Assembly: GCA_964434575.1 (NCBI GenBank)
Contig: CAYSWB010000001.1
Span: 59,051 to 123,050 of the forward strand
DNA length: 64,000 nucleotides
Reading direction: 5' to 3'
DNA from: DAORHV01 sp964434575
GTDB lineage: Bacteria; Patescibacteriota; Gracilibacteria; Peribacterales; Peribacteraceae
Shown here piece by piece: positions 16,212-24,307 of the stretch; the first letter of the stretch is position 1, and each line of letters begins with the position of its first letter. The notes under the pieces are model-generated. The model worked only from the letters and a program-made list of their open reading frames with translations. It was not told the DNA's origin and did no database searches. A program made the position numbers and the translations under genes.

Positions 16212-17036
16212 CTAGCAAAGGACGCTCACCGCCTCGCGGTACCCTTCGGGCGTGCCCGTATCCAGGCGCTGGCCTTCGAATTCGTAGCCGTACACGTCCA
16301 CGGTCTTCAGCTGGCTCTTCAGCGCGTCGATGAGGCGGATTTCCTTGTCGGAGTGACCGGCCTCGGTGCGGTGCAGCACCTCGATGGTCGAGCGGGGGAT
16401 GACGTACTTGCCCACGATGCCCAGGTTGGACGGCGCGTTCTTCGGCTGGGGCTTTTCGACCAGGCCCGTGATGCGCTTGATGCGTCCCTTGGACTGCGCG
16501 GCATCGACGGCGACGATGCCGTACTTGGAGACCAGTTTCTCGGGCACCTTCTGCAGGCACAGGAACGCCGCGTCGCGCTTGGATTTCACGCCCTCGTATG
16601 CGGACACGAGCTGCTGCAAACCGTTCTTCTTGCCCACGATGAGATCGTCGCCGAACAGCACTGCGACCGGATCGCTGCCCACCCAGTAGTGGGCCTGCAG
16701 GATGGCATGGCCGTCGCCCTTCATTTCGTTTTGGTACACCACGTGGAAGTTCACGTTGTCGTACTTCTTCAGCTCTTCCAGCATGTGCAGCTTGCCACGC
16801 GATTCCAGCTCGCGCTCCAGCGCGCGGTGGCTTTCGAAATACTCCGGAATGGCCTCCTTGCCGCGGCTGATGACGAAACAGATGTCGCGAATGCCCACGC
16901 TCAGGCATTCATCCACGAGCAGGGCGATGATGGGCACGTTGCCGATGGGCAGCAGCTCCTTGGGGACCACCTTGGTCCACGGCAGGAACCGCGTGCCGAA
17001 TCCGGCGACGGGCAGGATTGCTTGAGTGAGTCGCAT
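16212..17036 (-). CDS. galU: UTP-glucose-1-phosphate uridylyltransferase
   Basis: Makes UDP-glucose from UTP and glucose-1-phosphate for cell-surface glycans and glycogen-type metabolism. At 274 residues it is close to the family length. The N-terminal nucleotide-binding signature AGFGTRFLPWTKVVPKELLP is intact, followed by DICFVISRGKEAIPEYFE, VLFGDDLIVGKKNG and GLVEKP(Q). The ATG at 17036 is preferred to the GTG at 17042, because a TGCTATACT extended -10 ends 3 nt before the GTG and 9 nt before the ATG. Together with the phosphomannomutase at 24733 and glucan phosphorylase at 26765 it provides activated sugars. Confidence 0.95.
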   Translation of the reverse strand: MRLTQAILPVAGFGTRFLPWTKVVPKELLPIGNVPIIALLVDECLSVGIRDICFVISRGKEAIPEYFESHRALERELESRGKLHMLEELKKYDNVNFHVVYQNEMKGDGHAILQAHYWVGSDPVAVLFGDDLIVGKKNGLQQLVSAYEGVKSKRDAAFLCLQKVPEKLVSKYGIVAVDAAQSKGRIKRITGLVEKPQPKNAPSNLGIVGKYVIPRSTIEVLHRTEAGHSDKEIRLIDALKSQLKTVDVYGYEFEGQRLDTGTPEGYREAVSVLC

Positions 17037-17045
17037 GGGCACGGG

Positions 17046-17054
17046 AGTATAGCA
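17046..17054 (-). promoter_or_regulatory. Extended -10 of galU
   Basis: TGCTATACT on the minus strand, 9 nt before the ATG at 17036. Confidence 0.6.
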
Positions 17055-17167
17055 TGGGGGATATTTGGCAATATAGAAGGTATTTCCGGCGAGCGTGCTC
17101 TCTGTAGAAGGTACGTTCCGTCAGAAAAAATTGACTCTGCCGCAAGAGAGGGATTCAGTGGATAACT

Positions 17168-17635
17168 ATGAAGCCCGACGAACTGCCCAGACCGCAAAAC
17201 GGCGACACTCTGCTTGCCGATCGCTTGCTGGCATTGGAACAAGCGCTGATTGCCATAGCCGACCCGGTGCTGTCCTTGCGACTGCGCACGGTGCATGCCG
17301 TCTGCAGGCAGCGCGCGACACAAGTGCTGGAAGCCGCACGGGCGGAAGGAACCGCCATGACGCTGCTGCCCGAATTGGTGACACGGGGAAGCGCGACCGC
17401 CATGCCGCTTGCGGCCATGGACGAAGCGGTGCATGGCGGACTGCTGGCAATCGGCGCATCGCACGACGCCGTACGGTCGGCATTGGTCGCGCTTACGCAG
17501 GCCGCGCGCGACGTCATACGGATCGAGGCAGAGGAATCCAGGCAGCGCATAGAGCGCATGGGCGGCCCGCAGATCGCCTTGCGGATGATCACGCGCGGCA
17601 TGTTGGGCAGGCGCGAATCCGGGGATGACGCCTAA
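17168..17635 (+). CDS. Hypothetical protein, 155 aa
   Basis: An unrecognised, soluble, Ala/Leu-rich helical protein without membrane segment or signal. A TTGACT at 17131 and a weak TTCAGT hexamer at 17154 (8 nt before the ATG) support this start. It is divergent from galU. Its TAA at 17633-17635 overlaps the TAG of the convergent pabBC gene inside the sequence GCCTAAGC, the same eight bases as at the 7193 overlap. No function can be offered. Confidence 0.6.
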   Translation: MKPDELPRPQNGDTLLADRLLALEQALIAIADPVLSLRLRTVHAVCRQRATQVLEAARAEGTAMTLLPELVTRGSATAMPLAAMDEAVHGGLLAIGASHDAVRSALVALTQAARDVIRIEAEESRQRIERMGGPQIALRMITRGMLGRRESGDDA

Positions 17636-19614
17636 GCGGCGACGGACCGGAACGCGTTCATGATCTTCCGCGTGACGGGGCCCGGCGTGCCGGATCCGAT
17701 CTTTGCGTTGCCGACACGCGTGACGGGCAGCGGGCCGGTGGATGTCTTGGTCAGGAACACCTCATCGGCGCCGGACAGATCGCGCTCGGTCGCCAGCGCA
17801 TAACGGACCTTCAGCTTCAGGCGCTTGGCCAACTTGAGGGTAACCGCGCGGGTGATGCCGTGCAGCACGCGCTCGTTCGCGGTATGCACCACGCCGCCCT
17901 GGACCCAGAAGAGGTTGGAATACGCGCCTTCGGGCACACGGCCGTCCGAGGCGACCAGCAACGCCTCCTCGTGCCCGCGCCTTGCGGCCAATGCATTGGC
18001 GCGTGCGCAGACGTCGTACGGCAGCGCCTTGGCCAGCGGGTTGCGCCGCTCCGCTTTCACGAACATCGCCGATACGCCGGCATAGAGCTTCGGGTCCACT
18101 GCGAGCGGCGCGCAGCGGATGAGCCAATCGTCCTTGGTGACCAGGATTTTGATGCGCAGGTTCCCGCCGCCGCAGACACGCGCGGCCAGCGTCACCTGGC
18201 GGCCGATATCGGCGCAGCCGGGCGGGAGCGGTATGCCGAGCATCTGCGCCGACGCATGCAGCCGCTTGCAGTGCGCCTCCAGCTCGAACACCTTGCCGCC
18301 GTACGTCCGTAGCGTCTCGAACACGGCCTTGCCCCGCGCACGAAGCGGGTCCATCAGGACGAGTCGCGGATCGCGCGGATCGGCCGGCACGCCGTTGATC
18401 CACGTCATGGATTTCTGTTCGCCGAGATCAAAGAACGCGCGCGCCTTCTGCAGCGTCTCCTCGTATTCATCACCCATCTTCGAATCCGCCACGATGCCGC
18501 CGCCAACCGAGAGCGAAAGTTTGTTCTTCGTCGCGACCAGCGTGCGGATGAGAATGCTGGAACGCAGGAACGAGCCATGGAGCATGCACAGCACGCCGGT
18601 GTACGGCCCGCGTTTCAGCGGTTCCAGCGCGTCGATCTCCTGCACCGCGCGCTTCTTCGGGCAGCCGGTGACGGACCCGCCGGGCAGCATCTTCATAAGC
18701 ACGCCGACGGGCGTCGTGCCGCGCTCCAATTCGCCGGAGACGACGGAGTGCGTGTGCCACACGGTCGGGTTGGCCTGCACGCCGCGCGCTTCTTCCACGC
18801 GCACCGTGCCCACGCGGGCGACCTGGCCGACGTCGTTGCGCAGCAGATCCGTGATCATCGCCAGTTCGGCTTGTTCCTTTTCGCTCGCCAGCAGTTCGGC
18901 TCGCAACGCGGCGTCGTGTTCCGGCGTGACACCGCGCGGACGCGTTCCCTTGATGGGACACGTGACGATGCGCCGCCCATCGATGCGCACGAACGTCTCG
19001 GGCGACAGCGACAGCAGCGTGCAGTTGCCCCCCTCGAAATACGACATGCACGCGGCCGGATTGCGGCGGGCAAGCAGCGAAAAAAGTTCGCGCGTTTCTC
19101 CCGCGTACGCGGCGTCGAACCGCTGCGCCAGGTTCAGCTGATAGAACTCGCCGGCGCGGATGCAGCGCTGCACGCGCGCGAATGCCTTGGCGTAGGCCTG
19201 CTTCGTCATGCGGGCCCGGAAGAGGGGCTCTGGGATATGCGACGGGTCGGGGAGCGGACGGTTGAGGATGGCGCGGACGCGGGCGGCGAACCGCGCGTCG
19301 CCCATCACCCTGATGCTGCGGCCTTCGATGGCCACCGCGTTCGCATAGACATGGAAACAAGTTCCCCGCACGCGCTGATCGTCCTTGGCCGCGGTACGCA
19401 CGCCGATCATCGCCGCACCGTCGTCGTAGCCCACGTACCCGATGCACAGGCGACCCTCGCCTTCGATGTCCTCCAGACGAAACACCGTACGGACCGGATT
19501 CCACGCGACGACCGTGACGCCGCCGTCGGTGACGTACGCGATGTTTCGTTCGGACGCACGCAACCGCGCGAGGAACTCCAGCGGATCGCCGGCGGGGAAC
19601 GGGACGGCCTTCAT
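17632..19614 (-). CDS. pabB-pabC: Fused aminodeoxychorismate synthase component I and lyase
   Basis: A 660-residue fusion for p-aminobenzoate synthesis (folate branch). The N-terminal 400 residues are a chorismate-binding domain: CPIKGTRPRG with the lysine typical of aminodeoxychorismate synthase, MITDLLRNDVGQVARVG, MLPGGSVTGCPKKRAVQEI and GGGIVADSKMGDEYEET. From about residue 410 (TWINGVPADPRD) comes a class IV PLP aminotransferase-like lyase; the likely PLP lysine lies in PLAKALPYDVCARANALA, and EEALLVASDGRVPEGAYSNL follows. Its ATG overlaps the stop of the amidotransferase gene (ATGA), so all three activities come from one operon. The upstream extension of this frame is antisense to that gene and is not real. 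Confidence 0.93.
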   Translation of the reverse strand: MKAVPFPAGDPLEFLARLRASERNIAYVTDGGVTVVAWNPVRTVFRLEDIEGEGRLCIGYVGYDDGAAMIGVRTAAKDDQRVRGTCFHVYANAVAIEGRSIRVMGDARFAARVRAILNRPLPDPSHIPEPLFRARMTKQAYAKAFARVQRCIRAGEFYQLNLAQRFDAAYAGETRELFSLLARRNPAACMSYFEGGNCTLLSLSPETFVRIDGRRIVTCPIKGTRPRGVTPEHDAALRAELLASEKEQAELAMITDLLRNDVGQVARVGTVRVEEARGVQANPTVWHTHSVVSGELERGTTPVGVLMKMLPGGSVTGCPKKRAVQEIDALEPLKRGPYTGVLCMLHGSFLRSSILIRTLVATKNKLSLSVGGGIVADSKMGDEYEETLQKARAFFDLGEQKSMTWINGVPADPRDPRLVLMDPLRARGKAVFETLRTYGGKVFELEAHCKRLHASAQMLGIPLPPGCADIGRQVTLAARVCGGGNLRIKILVTKDDWLIRCAPLAVDPKLYAGVSAMFVKAERRNPLAKALPYDVCARANALAARRGHEEALLVASDGRVPEGAYSNLFWVQGGVVHTANERVLHGITRAVTLKLAKRLKLKVRYALATERDLSGADEVFLTKTSTGPLPVTRVGNAKIGSGTPGPVTRKIMNAFRSVAA

Positions 19615-20195
19615 GCGCGGGCGGCGAGGAAGTTTTTGAGCATGCGGCCGCCGTGCTCGGTGAGGAACGATTCGGGGTGGAACTGCACGCCGTACAAGGG
19701 CAGCGTCTTGTGCATCAGGCCCATGAGCAGGCGCTTGCCGCCGGCCGTGCGGCACATGGCGCGGAAGCCGGGCGGAACGTCTTTCACGATCAGCGAGTGG
19801 TAGCGCGCCGCGGCGAACGGCGACGGCACGCCGCGCATCAACCCTTTTGCGTCGTGCGCGATGGCGCTGGTCTTGCCGTGGAGCAACTCCGGGGCGCGCA
19901 CCACGTTCTTGAGTCCGTTGGGCGAGTACAGCGCGCCGATGCACTGATGCCCAAGACACACGCCGAGCACCGGGACCTTCCCGGCGAACGCGCGGATGAT
20001 GTCGGTGCTCGCGCCGGCGTCGGCCGGCGTGCCCGGTCCGGGTGAGATGACGACATGGGTGGGACGCATGCGCGCGGCGGACGCGGCGGTGACGGCGTCA
20101 TTTTTCACCACGCGCACATCCGCTCCCAGCGCGCCGAGCAGCTGGTACAAGTTGAAGGTGAACGAATCGTAGTTGTCGACGAGGAGCACGCGCAC
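19611..20195 (-). CDS. pabA: Glutamine amidotransferase of p-aminobenzoate synthesis
   Basis: A class I glutamine amidotransferase that supplies ammonia to the PabB part of the downstream fusion. The 194 residues contain LLVDNYDSFTFNLYQLL, the oxyanion region ISPGPGTP, the nucleophile Cys in GVCLGHQCIGA and the His-Glu pair in GVQFHPESFLTEHG. TrpG and PabA share these motifs; the coupled PabB-PabC fusion decides for PabA, though a dual role is possible. The GTG start at 20195 is preceded at exactly 6 nt by TACACT, so the mRNA should be leaderless. Confidence 0.92.
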   Translation of the reverse strand: MRVLLVDNYDSFTFNLYQLLGALGADVRVVKNDAVTAASAARMRPTHVVISPGPGTPADAGASTDIIRAFAGKVPVLGVCLGHQCIGALYSPNGLKNVVRAPELLHGKTSAIAHDAKGLMRGVPSPFAAARYHSLIVKDVPPGFRAMCRTAGGKRLLMGLMHKTLPLYGVQFHPESFLTEHGGRMLKNFLAARA

Positions 20196-20201
20196 GACGA
20201 C

Positions 20202-20207
20202 AGTGTA
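20202..20207 (-). promoter_or_regulatory. -10 box of the pabA-pabBC operon (leaderless)
   Basis: TACACT on the minus strand, 6 nt before the GTG start at 20195. Confidence 0.6.
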
Positions 20208-20228
20208 CGCGGATTTCCGGATTTTTTA

Positions 20229-20256
20229 TTGACTCCGAAAAAAGTGTTGGTAGAGT
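20229..20256 (+). promoter_or_regulatory. Promoter of the 20271 unit
   Basis: TTGACT (20229-20234), a 16-bp spacer and TAGAGT (20251-20256), one of the best -35 boxes in the window. It is divergent from pabA. Confidence 0.6.
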
Positions 20257-20270
20257 GCCGAGTTATTCCG

Positions 20271-20351
20271 ATGAGACTCGCCAGCACCCCCATTTTCCAG
20301 GCAATGCGCCAGGCCAAGGACACCGTCCGTGGGGGCTCTGCTGTTGCGTAA
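20271..20351 (+). CDS. Putative 26-aa leader peptide
   Basis: A short ORF, MRLASTPIFQAMRQAKDTVR and then GGSAVA, starting about 8 nt after the expected transcription start of a strong promoter. It is followed by A6 and a hairpin with a short T run at 20375, and 182 nt later by the basic mini-protein gene at 20533. Position and size fit a leader peptide, but there is no run of a single regulatory amino acid. It could also be a small protein in its own right, or not translated. Confidence 0.4.
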   Translation: MRLASTPIFQAMRQAKDTVRGGSAVA

Positions 20352-20374
20352 AAAATCGTTCACTCGCACCAGCA

Positions 20375-20399
20375 CCCCTCACCACCCGGAGGGGCTTTT
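20375..20399 (+). terminator. Terminator or attenuator before the 20533 gene
   Basis: A 6-bp stem CCCCTC (20375-20380) / GAGGGG (20389-20394), then CTTTT. It is short, so it may be conditional. Confidence 0.45.
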
Positions 20400-20532
20400 G
20401 CCCGTTACCTCCATCGCGATCCTTCACACCACTGGCGGCAAGGAACCTGCTTTCGTCCCAACCAAGCTCTCAGTGGACCTGAGGGCGGGCGGCATTCGCA
20501 GGAGTCAACACACCCCAACCCGGAGGAACGTC

Positions 20533-20637
20533 ATGAAAAACCACCGTAAACACCAGCTGGAGGTCCGCAAGGCCAAGCGGCGCATGCGCAAGCTGCGTCG
20601 TCGTCGTGAGCGCGCACTCACGAAGACGGCTTCCTGA
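20533..20637 (+). CDS. Very basic 34-aa protein with a strong Shine-Dalgarno site
   Basis: A mini-protein with about half Arg/Lys (RKAKRRMRKLRRRRERALTK) and no acidic cluster. Composition suggests an RNA-binding role, for example a ribosome-associated peptide of the AURKAIP1/COX24 or Thx type; I cannot confirm either. It has the only textbook ribosome site in the window, GGAGGA (20522-20527) five nt before the ATG, and lies in the long transcript started at 20229. Strong hairpins follow from 20673. Confidence 0.6.
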   Translation: MKNHRKHQLEVRKAKRRMRKLRRRRERALTKTAS

Positions 20638-20661
20638 TTCTGCGCTGGTATCGGCCGGTTG

Positions 20662-20768
20662 TTGACAGCAGTCTCCGTGCCCGTGGTTTTACCACGGGCA
20701 CGGAGCACATTCGCCCTTACGGGCACAGACCAGACTAGCCCACAGCACTTACGGAGTGAAAGTGGGTT
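20662..20768 (+). ncRNA. Cluster of three hairpins, possible structured RNA or terminator
   Basis: A TTGACA (20662-20667) precedes a perfect 14-bp hairpin with a 5-nt loop (20673-20686/20692-20705), a small GCCC-TTAC-GGGC hairpin (20713-20724) and a two-part hairpin (20737-20743/20762-20768, inner 20746-20749/20755-20758). None ends in a T run. I recognise no known RNA family. It could be the end of the 20533 transcript or an independent RNA. Confidence 0.35.
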
Positions 20769-20807
20769 CCTCGCCGCATGACACATCGCCCTGTTCCGTC
20801 AACCGGC

Positions 20808-21461
20808 CTACAGCGGCTGCTCCTGCCCTTGGGGCGGCGCGACCTTCACGTTCCGGCGGAGCTTCTCGCGCAGTTTGGCGAGCAGGCGGTCGGACTCTTC
20901 TTTTTGTTCGGCGGTCAGGTCGTTGGCGGCGTCCGGCAGGTCATCTTTCGCCGCGGCGTCGCCCAGTTCCGCGGCCAGCGTGAACCACGCGTGCGCGGCG
21001 GCGGCGTCTTTGTCGGCGCCTTCGCCGTTCCACAGCATCACGCCGACGTTGTACATGGCGCCGGCATCACCCTGCTCGGCGGCCTTCAGGAACCACTCGT
21101 AGGCCTGCCTCAGATCCGCCGTCACGCCCTGGCCGCGCATGTAGGCCAGGCCCACGTTGTACTGCGCATCGCGGCTGCCCTGCTTGGCCGCGGCGGTGAA
21201 CAGCTCCACCGCTTTCGGCAGATCGGCCGCCACACCCTCGCCCTTGGCATACAGGTAGCCGAGCGTAAGCTGCGCCTCCAAGTCTCCTCCGTCGGCGGCC
21301 GCCGTGAAGAGCTCCACCGCTTTTGCCTGATCTTTTTCCACTCCTTGTCCCTGCCAGTATTTCAATCCTTCCTGGTACCGCGCACGCGCCTGCGCGCCGC
21401 CGTTGCAGGCGGACAAGAGAAGAAGGGAAACGAGACCGACGGCGAAAAAGGGGTGCTTCAT
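20808..21461 (-). CDS. Sel1-repeat lipoprotein, 217 aa
   Basis: An exported lipoprotein: short positive start, hydrophobic run and lipobox LLSAC (Cys at about residue 18). The body consists of four Sel1-like repeats (for example AVELFTAAADGGDLEAQLTL and the later YNVGLAYMRGQGV), which form a helical solenoid for protein-protein contacts, and ends in a charged helix (LTAEQKEESDRLLAKLREKL). The ATG at 21461 is chosen over the in-frame codon at 21473, which lies inside the TATGGT -10 box 7 nt upstream. Partner unknown; Sel1 proteins usually act as envelope scaffolds or adaptors. Confidence 0.88.
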   Translation of the reverse strand: MKHPFFAVGLVSLLLLSACNGGAQARARYQEGLKYWQGQGVEKDQAKAVELFTAAADGGDLEAQLTLGYLYAKGEGVAADLPKAVELFTAAAKQGSRDAQYNVGLAYMRGQGVTADLRQAYEWFLKAAEQGDAGAMYNVGVMLWNGEGADKDAAAAHAWFTLAAELGDAAAKDDLPDAANDLTAEQKEESDRLLAKLREKLRRNVKVAPPQGQEQPL

Positions 21462-21495
21462 GCCGCACACCATACACGCACCTTATGCGTCCTTT

Positions 21496-21969
21496 CTACT
21501 CGCTGATGCGGATGATTTTCACACGCTCCTCCTTCGGCACCAGAATCTTCAGGATCGCGTCCTTGTTAAAGGTGGCCTTCACTTTCTTCGGGTCGATGGA
21601 GCACGGCAGCGTGACCGAACGGCTGAACTCGCCCCAGAAACATTCCTGCAGGTAGTACTGATTTTGCGGAATGTCGTCGGTCTGCTTCCGCTGGCCGCGG
21701 ATGGTGATGACGTTGTCGGTGATCTCAATATCGAGGTCGGCCAACTTCACGCCGGCCATCGGAGCCTTCAGGATGTAGTAGTTGTCGAACTCGAAGATGT
21801 CCAACGCCACCTGTCCTCCGGTCTGCGGAGCACCCGAACCGACCGGAGTGGCCGGCTTCACGCTGTGCGCCTTGTGGTGCCCATGTGCCGGCGCCCGGTG
21901 GGCGGCGGTCCCGCCGGCATCGGTCTCGGCGGACGCCGAGAAGATACCGTGGAACGGAGAGGGGATCAT
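21496..21969 (-). CDS. Small heat shock protein, Hsp20/alpha-crystallin family
   Basis: An ATP-independent chaperone that holds unfolding proteins. The 157 residues include a His-rich flexible N-terminal arm (HRAPAHGHHKAHS), then the alpha-crystallin beta-sandwich from about residue 52: ALDIFEFDNYYILKAPMAGV, DLDIEITDNVITIRGQRK, FSRSVTLPCSIDPKKVKATF and the typical ILKILVPK near the end. A short C-terminal extension (ERVKIIRISE) carries an I-x-I motif used in oligomer assembly. The ATG at 21969 lies 8 nt after a TACCAT hexamer; the TTG at 21978 is inside that promoter. No HrcA/CIRCE site is evident upstream. Confidence 0.92.
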   Translation of the reverse strand: MIPSPFHGIFSASAETDAGGTAAHRAPAHGHHKAHSVKPATPVGSGAPQTGGQVALDIFEFDNYYILKAPMAGVKLADLDIEITDNVITIRGQRKQTDDIPQNQYYLQECFWGEFSRSVTLPCSIDPKKVKATFNKDAILKILVPKEERVKIIRISE

Positions 21970-22171
21970 GGTGCCCAATGGTACAGAATGCGGCTTCTAT
22001 TCGGCAAAAAGGCCATATGGCAAATTCCGCCGTTTATGAGATGGTAGTGTTCAAACACCGGAAAAAACCTGGCAGATTTCGAGCAAAATAATTCATTGAT
22101 TCGTCAATATTCGGGCAACAACCGATTCACCGCCCGGGGAGTGCGTCCATGGGGGTTGGCTCAAAATAGAC

Positions 22172-22199
22172 TTGCCGGGGTGGAGAAGATCAGTACAAT
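22172..22199 (+). promoter_or_regulatory. Promoter of the XRE regulator gene
   Basis: TTGCCG (22172-22177), a 16-bp spacer and TACAAT (22194-22199), with a leader of about 45 nt. The upstream AT-rich stretch holds ATTGA-TTCG-TCAAT (22095-22108), a possible protein-binding palindrome. Confidence 0.55.
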
Positions 22200-22249
22200 T
22201 CCCGCGCTTGTTGCAATGACAAGTAGGCCATTCACTCCCCTTCATTACG

Positions 22250-22474
22250 ATGCCGACCGCAACTCTGAGGAACAACATCCGCCGCCTTCGCTTCGAGCGC
22301 GGCATGACGCAGGAAGAACTCGCGCTGCGCGTGGGTGTGAGCCGCCAGACCATCATGTCGATCGAGCGCGGCGCCACGAACCCGTCGGTCCTCTTGGCCT
22401 ACAAGATTTCCATGGCCCTCAACGCCCCGGTCACCGAGGTCTTCTCGGTCGAAGGCAGCCTGGTTCCGGTCTAG
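22250..22474 (+). CDS. Small XRE-family HTH regulator, 74 aa
   Basis: A stand-alone Cro/CI-type helix-turn-helix protein. The domain fills residues 6-63: LRNNIRRLRFERGMTQEELA, then VGVSRQTIMSIERGATNPSV as turn and recognition helix, and LAYKISMALNAPVTEVF as the closing helices. It resembles the short chromosomal YgzD/SinR-like regulators. There is no effector domain. The leader is C-rich (CACTCCCCTTCATTACG) and lacks a ribosome site. It converges on recJ across a region with a terminator and a long inverted repeat. Targets unknown; self-regulation is common in the family. Confidence 0.9.
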   Translation: MPTATLRNNIRRLRFERGMTQEELALRVGVSRQTIMSIERGATNPSVLLAYKISMALNAPVTEVFSVEGSLVPV

Positions 22475-22478
22475 ACGA

Positions 22479-22571
22479 GGACTCCAACGACTCCAAGAAA
22501 CCAAGGACTCCGAAAGGGGTCTTTTTTGTACCCGATGCGCGACAAACGGAACCCCGGAGTCGACGGAGTCC
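22479..22571. repeat. Imperfect 16-bp inverted repeat between convergent genes
   Basis: Arms 22479-22494 (GGACTCCAACGACTCC) and 22556-22571 pair at 13 of 16 positions. GACTCC units recur inside. It sits between the stops of the XRE gene and recJ and may act as a two-way transcription stop. Confidence 0.6.
22505..22528 (+). terminator. Terminator of the XRE regulator gene
   Basis: A 7-bp stem GGACTCC/GGGGTCT with a GAAA loop, followed by T6. Confidence 0.75.
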
Positions 22572-22587
22572 CGGTATCCGCCACTTC

Positions 22588-24228
22588 TTAGTCCGACTTC
22601 ATCGTGCGGATGTCTTTGATCATCAGCTGCACCTCGCGCTTGCCGTTCCATTCGTTGATGCCGAGCGTGCACGCCACGTCCCACCACTGCGAGGCGGCCA
22701 AGGTCTGCGCATGTGAGCCCATGCCGAACGCGACGGCCTTCTTGCCGCCCACGCGGCACTGCAAGTGCTTACCGTCGGCGCCGACGGTGCGGATGTACTC
22801 CACCGACTGCCCCTGCACAAGGAACAGCGGCTGCTCGTTGCCCATACCGAACGGCTCCAGGCGGTGGATGGATTCGACGAACGACGGGATAACGTCCGAA
22901 AGCGGCAGCACCGCGTCCAAGTGCAGGACCGGGCGCAGCGCGTCGCCTGTGAGTCCGGCGTCGAGCATGGCCTTGTTCAGCGCGGCGTCGAGCGCGGCGA
23001 AATGTTCGTGCAGGAATGTGCAGCCGGCCGCCTGCGCGTGGCCGCCGTGCGTGATGAGGAGTTCGCGAACGCCGGGCGCACCGAGCAGCTTGGCGACGTT
23101 CACCTGCGGAATGCTGCGCAGCGACGCGGTGCACACGTCCCCGGCGACTGCGGCGACCAGCGACGGCCGGCCGAACCGCTCGGTGAGGTTGCCGGCGATT
23201 AGGCCGACGATGCCGGAATGGAACTCGGGGCTGGCGACGCAGAGGAACGGCTTGGCCGGATCCACGAGCGCGACGGCCTGCTCGACCATCTGGCCGGTGA
23301 TGCCTTGGCGCTCCGTATTCAGCGCGTGAAGCCTGGCCAGCGGCTCACCTCCGTCCAGCAGCGCATGCAGCGCGACCGACGGATGGTCGATGCGGCCGCT
23401 GGCGTTGATGCGCGGCACGATGCGGAACGCGATGTCGGTGCTGGTGAGGGCCTGGGCGCTCTGGCCTCGCACCTGGTCTGCGAAATCTTTCAGCGGGGAG
23501 TCCGGCAGTTTCTGCAACAAGCGCAGCGCGTGAATGACCAGCGCGCGGTTCTCGCCCGTGAGCGGGACCAAGTCACCGATCGTGCCGATGGCAGCCAGGA
23601 TGATGTCTTGCTCGATACCAACCCACTTCGTGCCACCCTCCAGCGCGCGCACGAGCATGAGAGCCACGCCGGAGCCCGAGAGGTGCGGATTGGGAAACTC
23701 CGACGGAATGCTCGGGTGCAGGACCGCGAACGCCGGCGGACGGCCGTGCGGCGCGTGATGGTGGTCGGTGACGATGACGTCCATTCCCAAAGCGTTGGCA
23801 TGCTCGATTTCGGCCACAGCGGCGATGCCGGTGTCCACGGTGATGAGCAGCTTCACGCCCTTGGCGTGCAGTCCATCCAGGCTGGCCGTCTTCATGCCAT
23901 AGCCCTCGTTGGCGCGGTGCGGCAGGTGAACCACGGGCTCCACGCCGTGGCGTCGGAAATAGCGGACCAGCTGCGCGACTCCGGTGATGCCGTCGGCGTC
24001 GTAGTCGCCGAAAATGCCGATGGTTTCCTTGTTGCTGACCGCCTCCCGAATCCGAGTCACTGCTTTCGCCGCCTCTGGAAATTTGAAGGGGTCGGACAAT
24101 TTCAAAGGCTTGCCCGTGACCACGTCATCGAGACCTCTTTCTTTGGCCAGCGTTTCGACCAAATCAGGTGCTTCGTAGCGACGCATCACCCATTGCTTGC
24201 CGGATAGTGAAAGATGATTGTCCGTCAT
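22588..24228 (-). CDS. recJ: Single-stranded-DNA exonuclease RecJ
   Basis: A 5'-3' ssDNA exonuclease of recombination and mismatch repair. The DHH domain shows GIFGDYDADGITGVAQLVRY, ITVDTGIAAVAEI and VIVTDHHHAPHGRPP, which carry the metal ligands. The DHHA1 domain has THGGHAQAAGCTF, and the C-terminal OB-like domain ends near residue 546. Length (546) is typical. The ATG at 24228 is 11 nt after a TACTGT hexamer. The first residues, MTDNHLSLSGKQWVMRRYEA, match the usual RecJ start. It ends tail-to-tail with the XRE regulator. Confidence 0.96.
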   Translation of the reverse strand: MTDNHLSLSGKQWVMRRYEAPDLVETLAKERGLDDVVTGKPLKLSDPFKFPEAAKAVTRIREAVSNKETIGIFGDYDADGITGVAQLVRYFRRHGVEPVVHLPHRANEGYGMKTASLDGLHAKGVKLLITVDTGIAAVAEIEHANALGMDVIVTDHHHAPHGRPPAFAVLHPSIPSEFPNPHLSGSGVALMLVRALEGGTKWVGIEQDIILAAIGTIGDLVPLTGENRALVIHALRLLQKLPDSPLKDFADQVRGQSAQALTSTDIAFRIVPRINASGRIDHPSVALHALLDGGEPLARLHALNTERQGITGQMVEQAVALVDPAKPFLCVASPEFHSGIVGLIAGNLTERFGRPSLVAAVAGDVCTASLRSIPQVNVAKLLGAPGVRELLITHGGHAQAAGCTFLHEHFAALDAALNKAMLDAGLTGDALRPVLHLDAVLPLSDVIPSFVESIHRLEPFGMGNEQPLFLVQGQSVEYIRTVGADGKHLQCRVGGKKAVAFGMGSHAQTLAASQWWDVACTLGINEWNGKREVQLMIKDIRTMKSD

Positions 24229-24271
24229 GGGAGGAACTCACAGTACTCTGGGGGAAAGGCCAAGGAAAGAA

Positions 24272-24294
24272 TCAGGGGAAGCAGGGGATTCAGG
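24272..24294 (+). repeat. Left arm of inverted repeat flanking the four-helix gene
   Basis: A 23-nt arm that pairs with 24693-24714 with one substitution and one extra base (core GAAGCAGGG(G)ATTCAGG). The bracketed segment of about 440 bp contains only the four-helix-bundle gene. Confidence 0.75.
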
Positions 24295-24307
24295 TGAGTT
24301 AGGGGAG

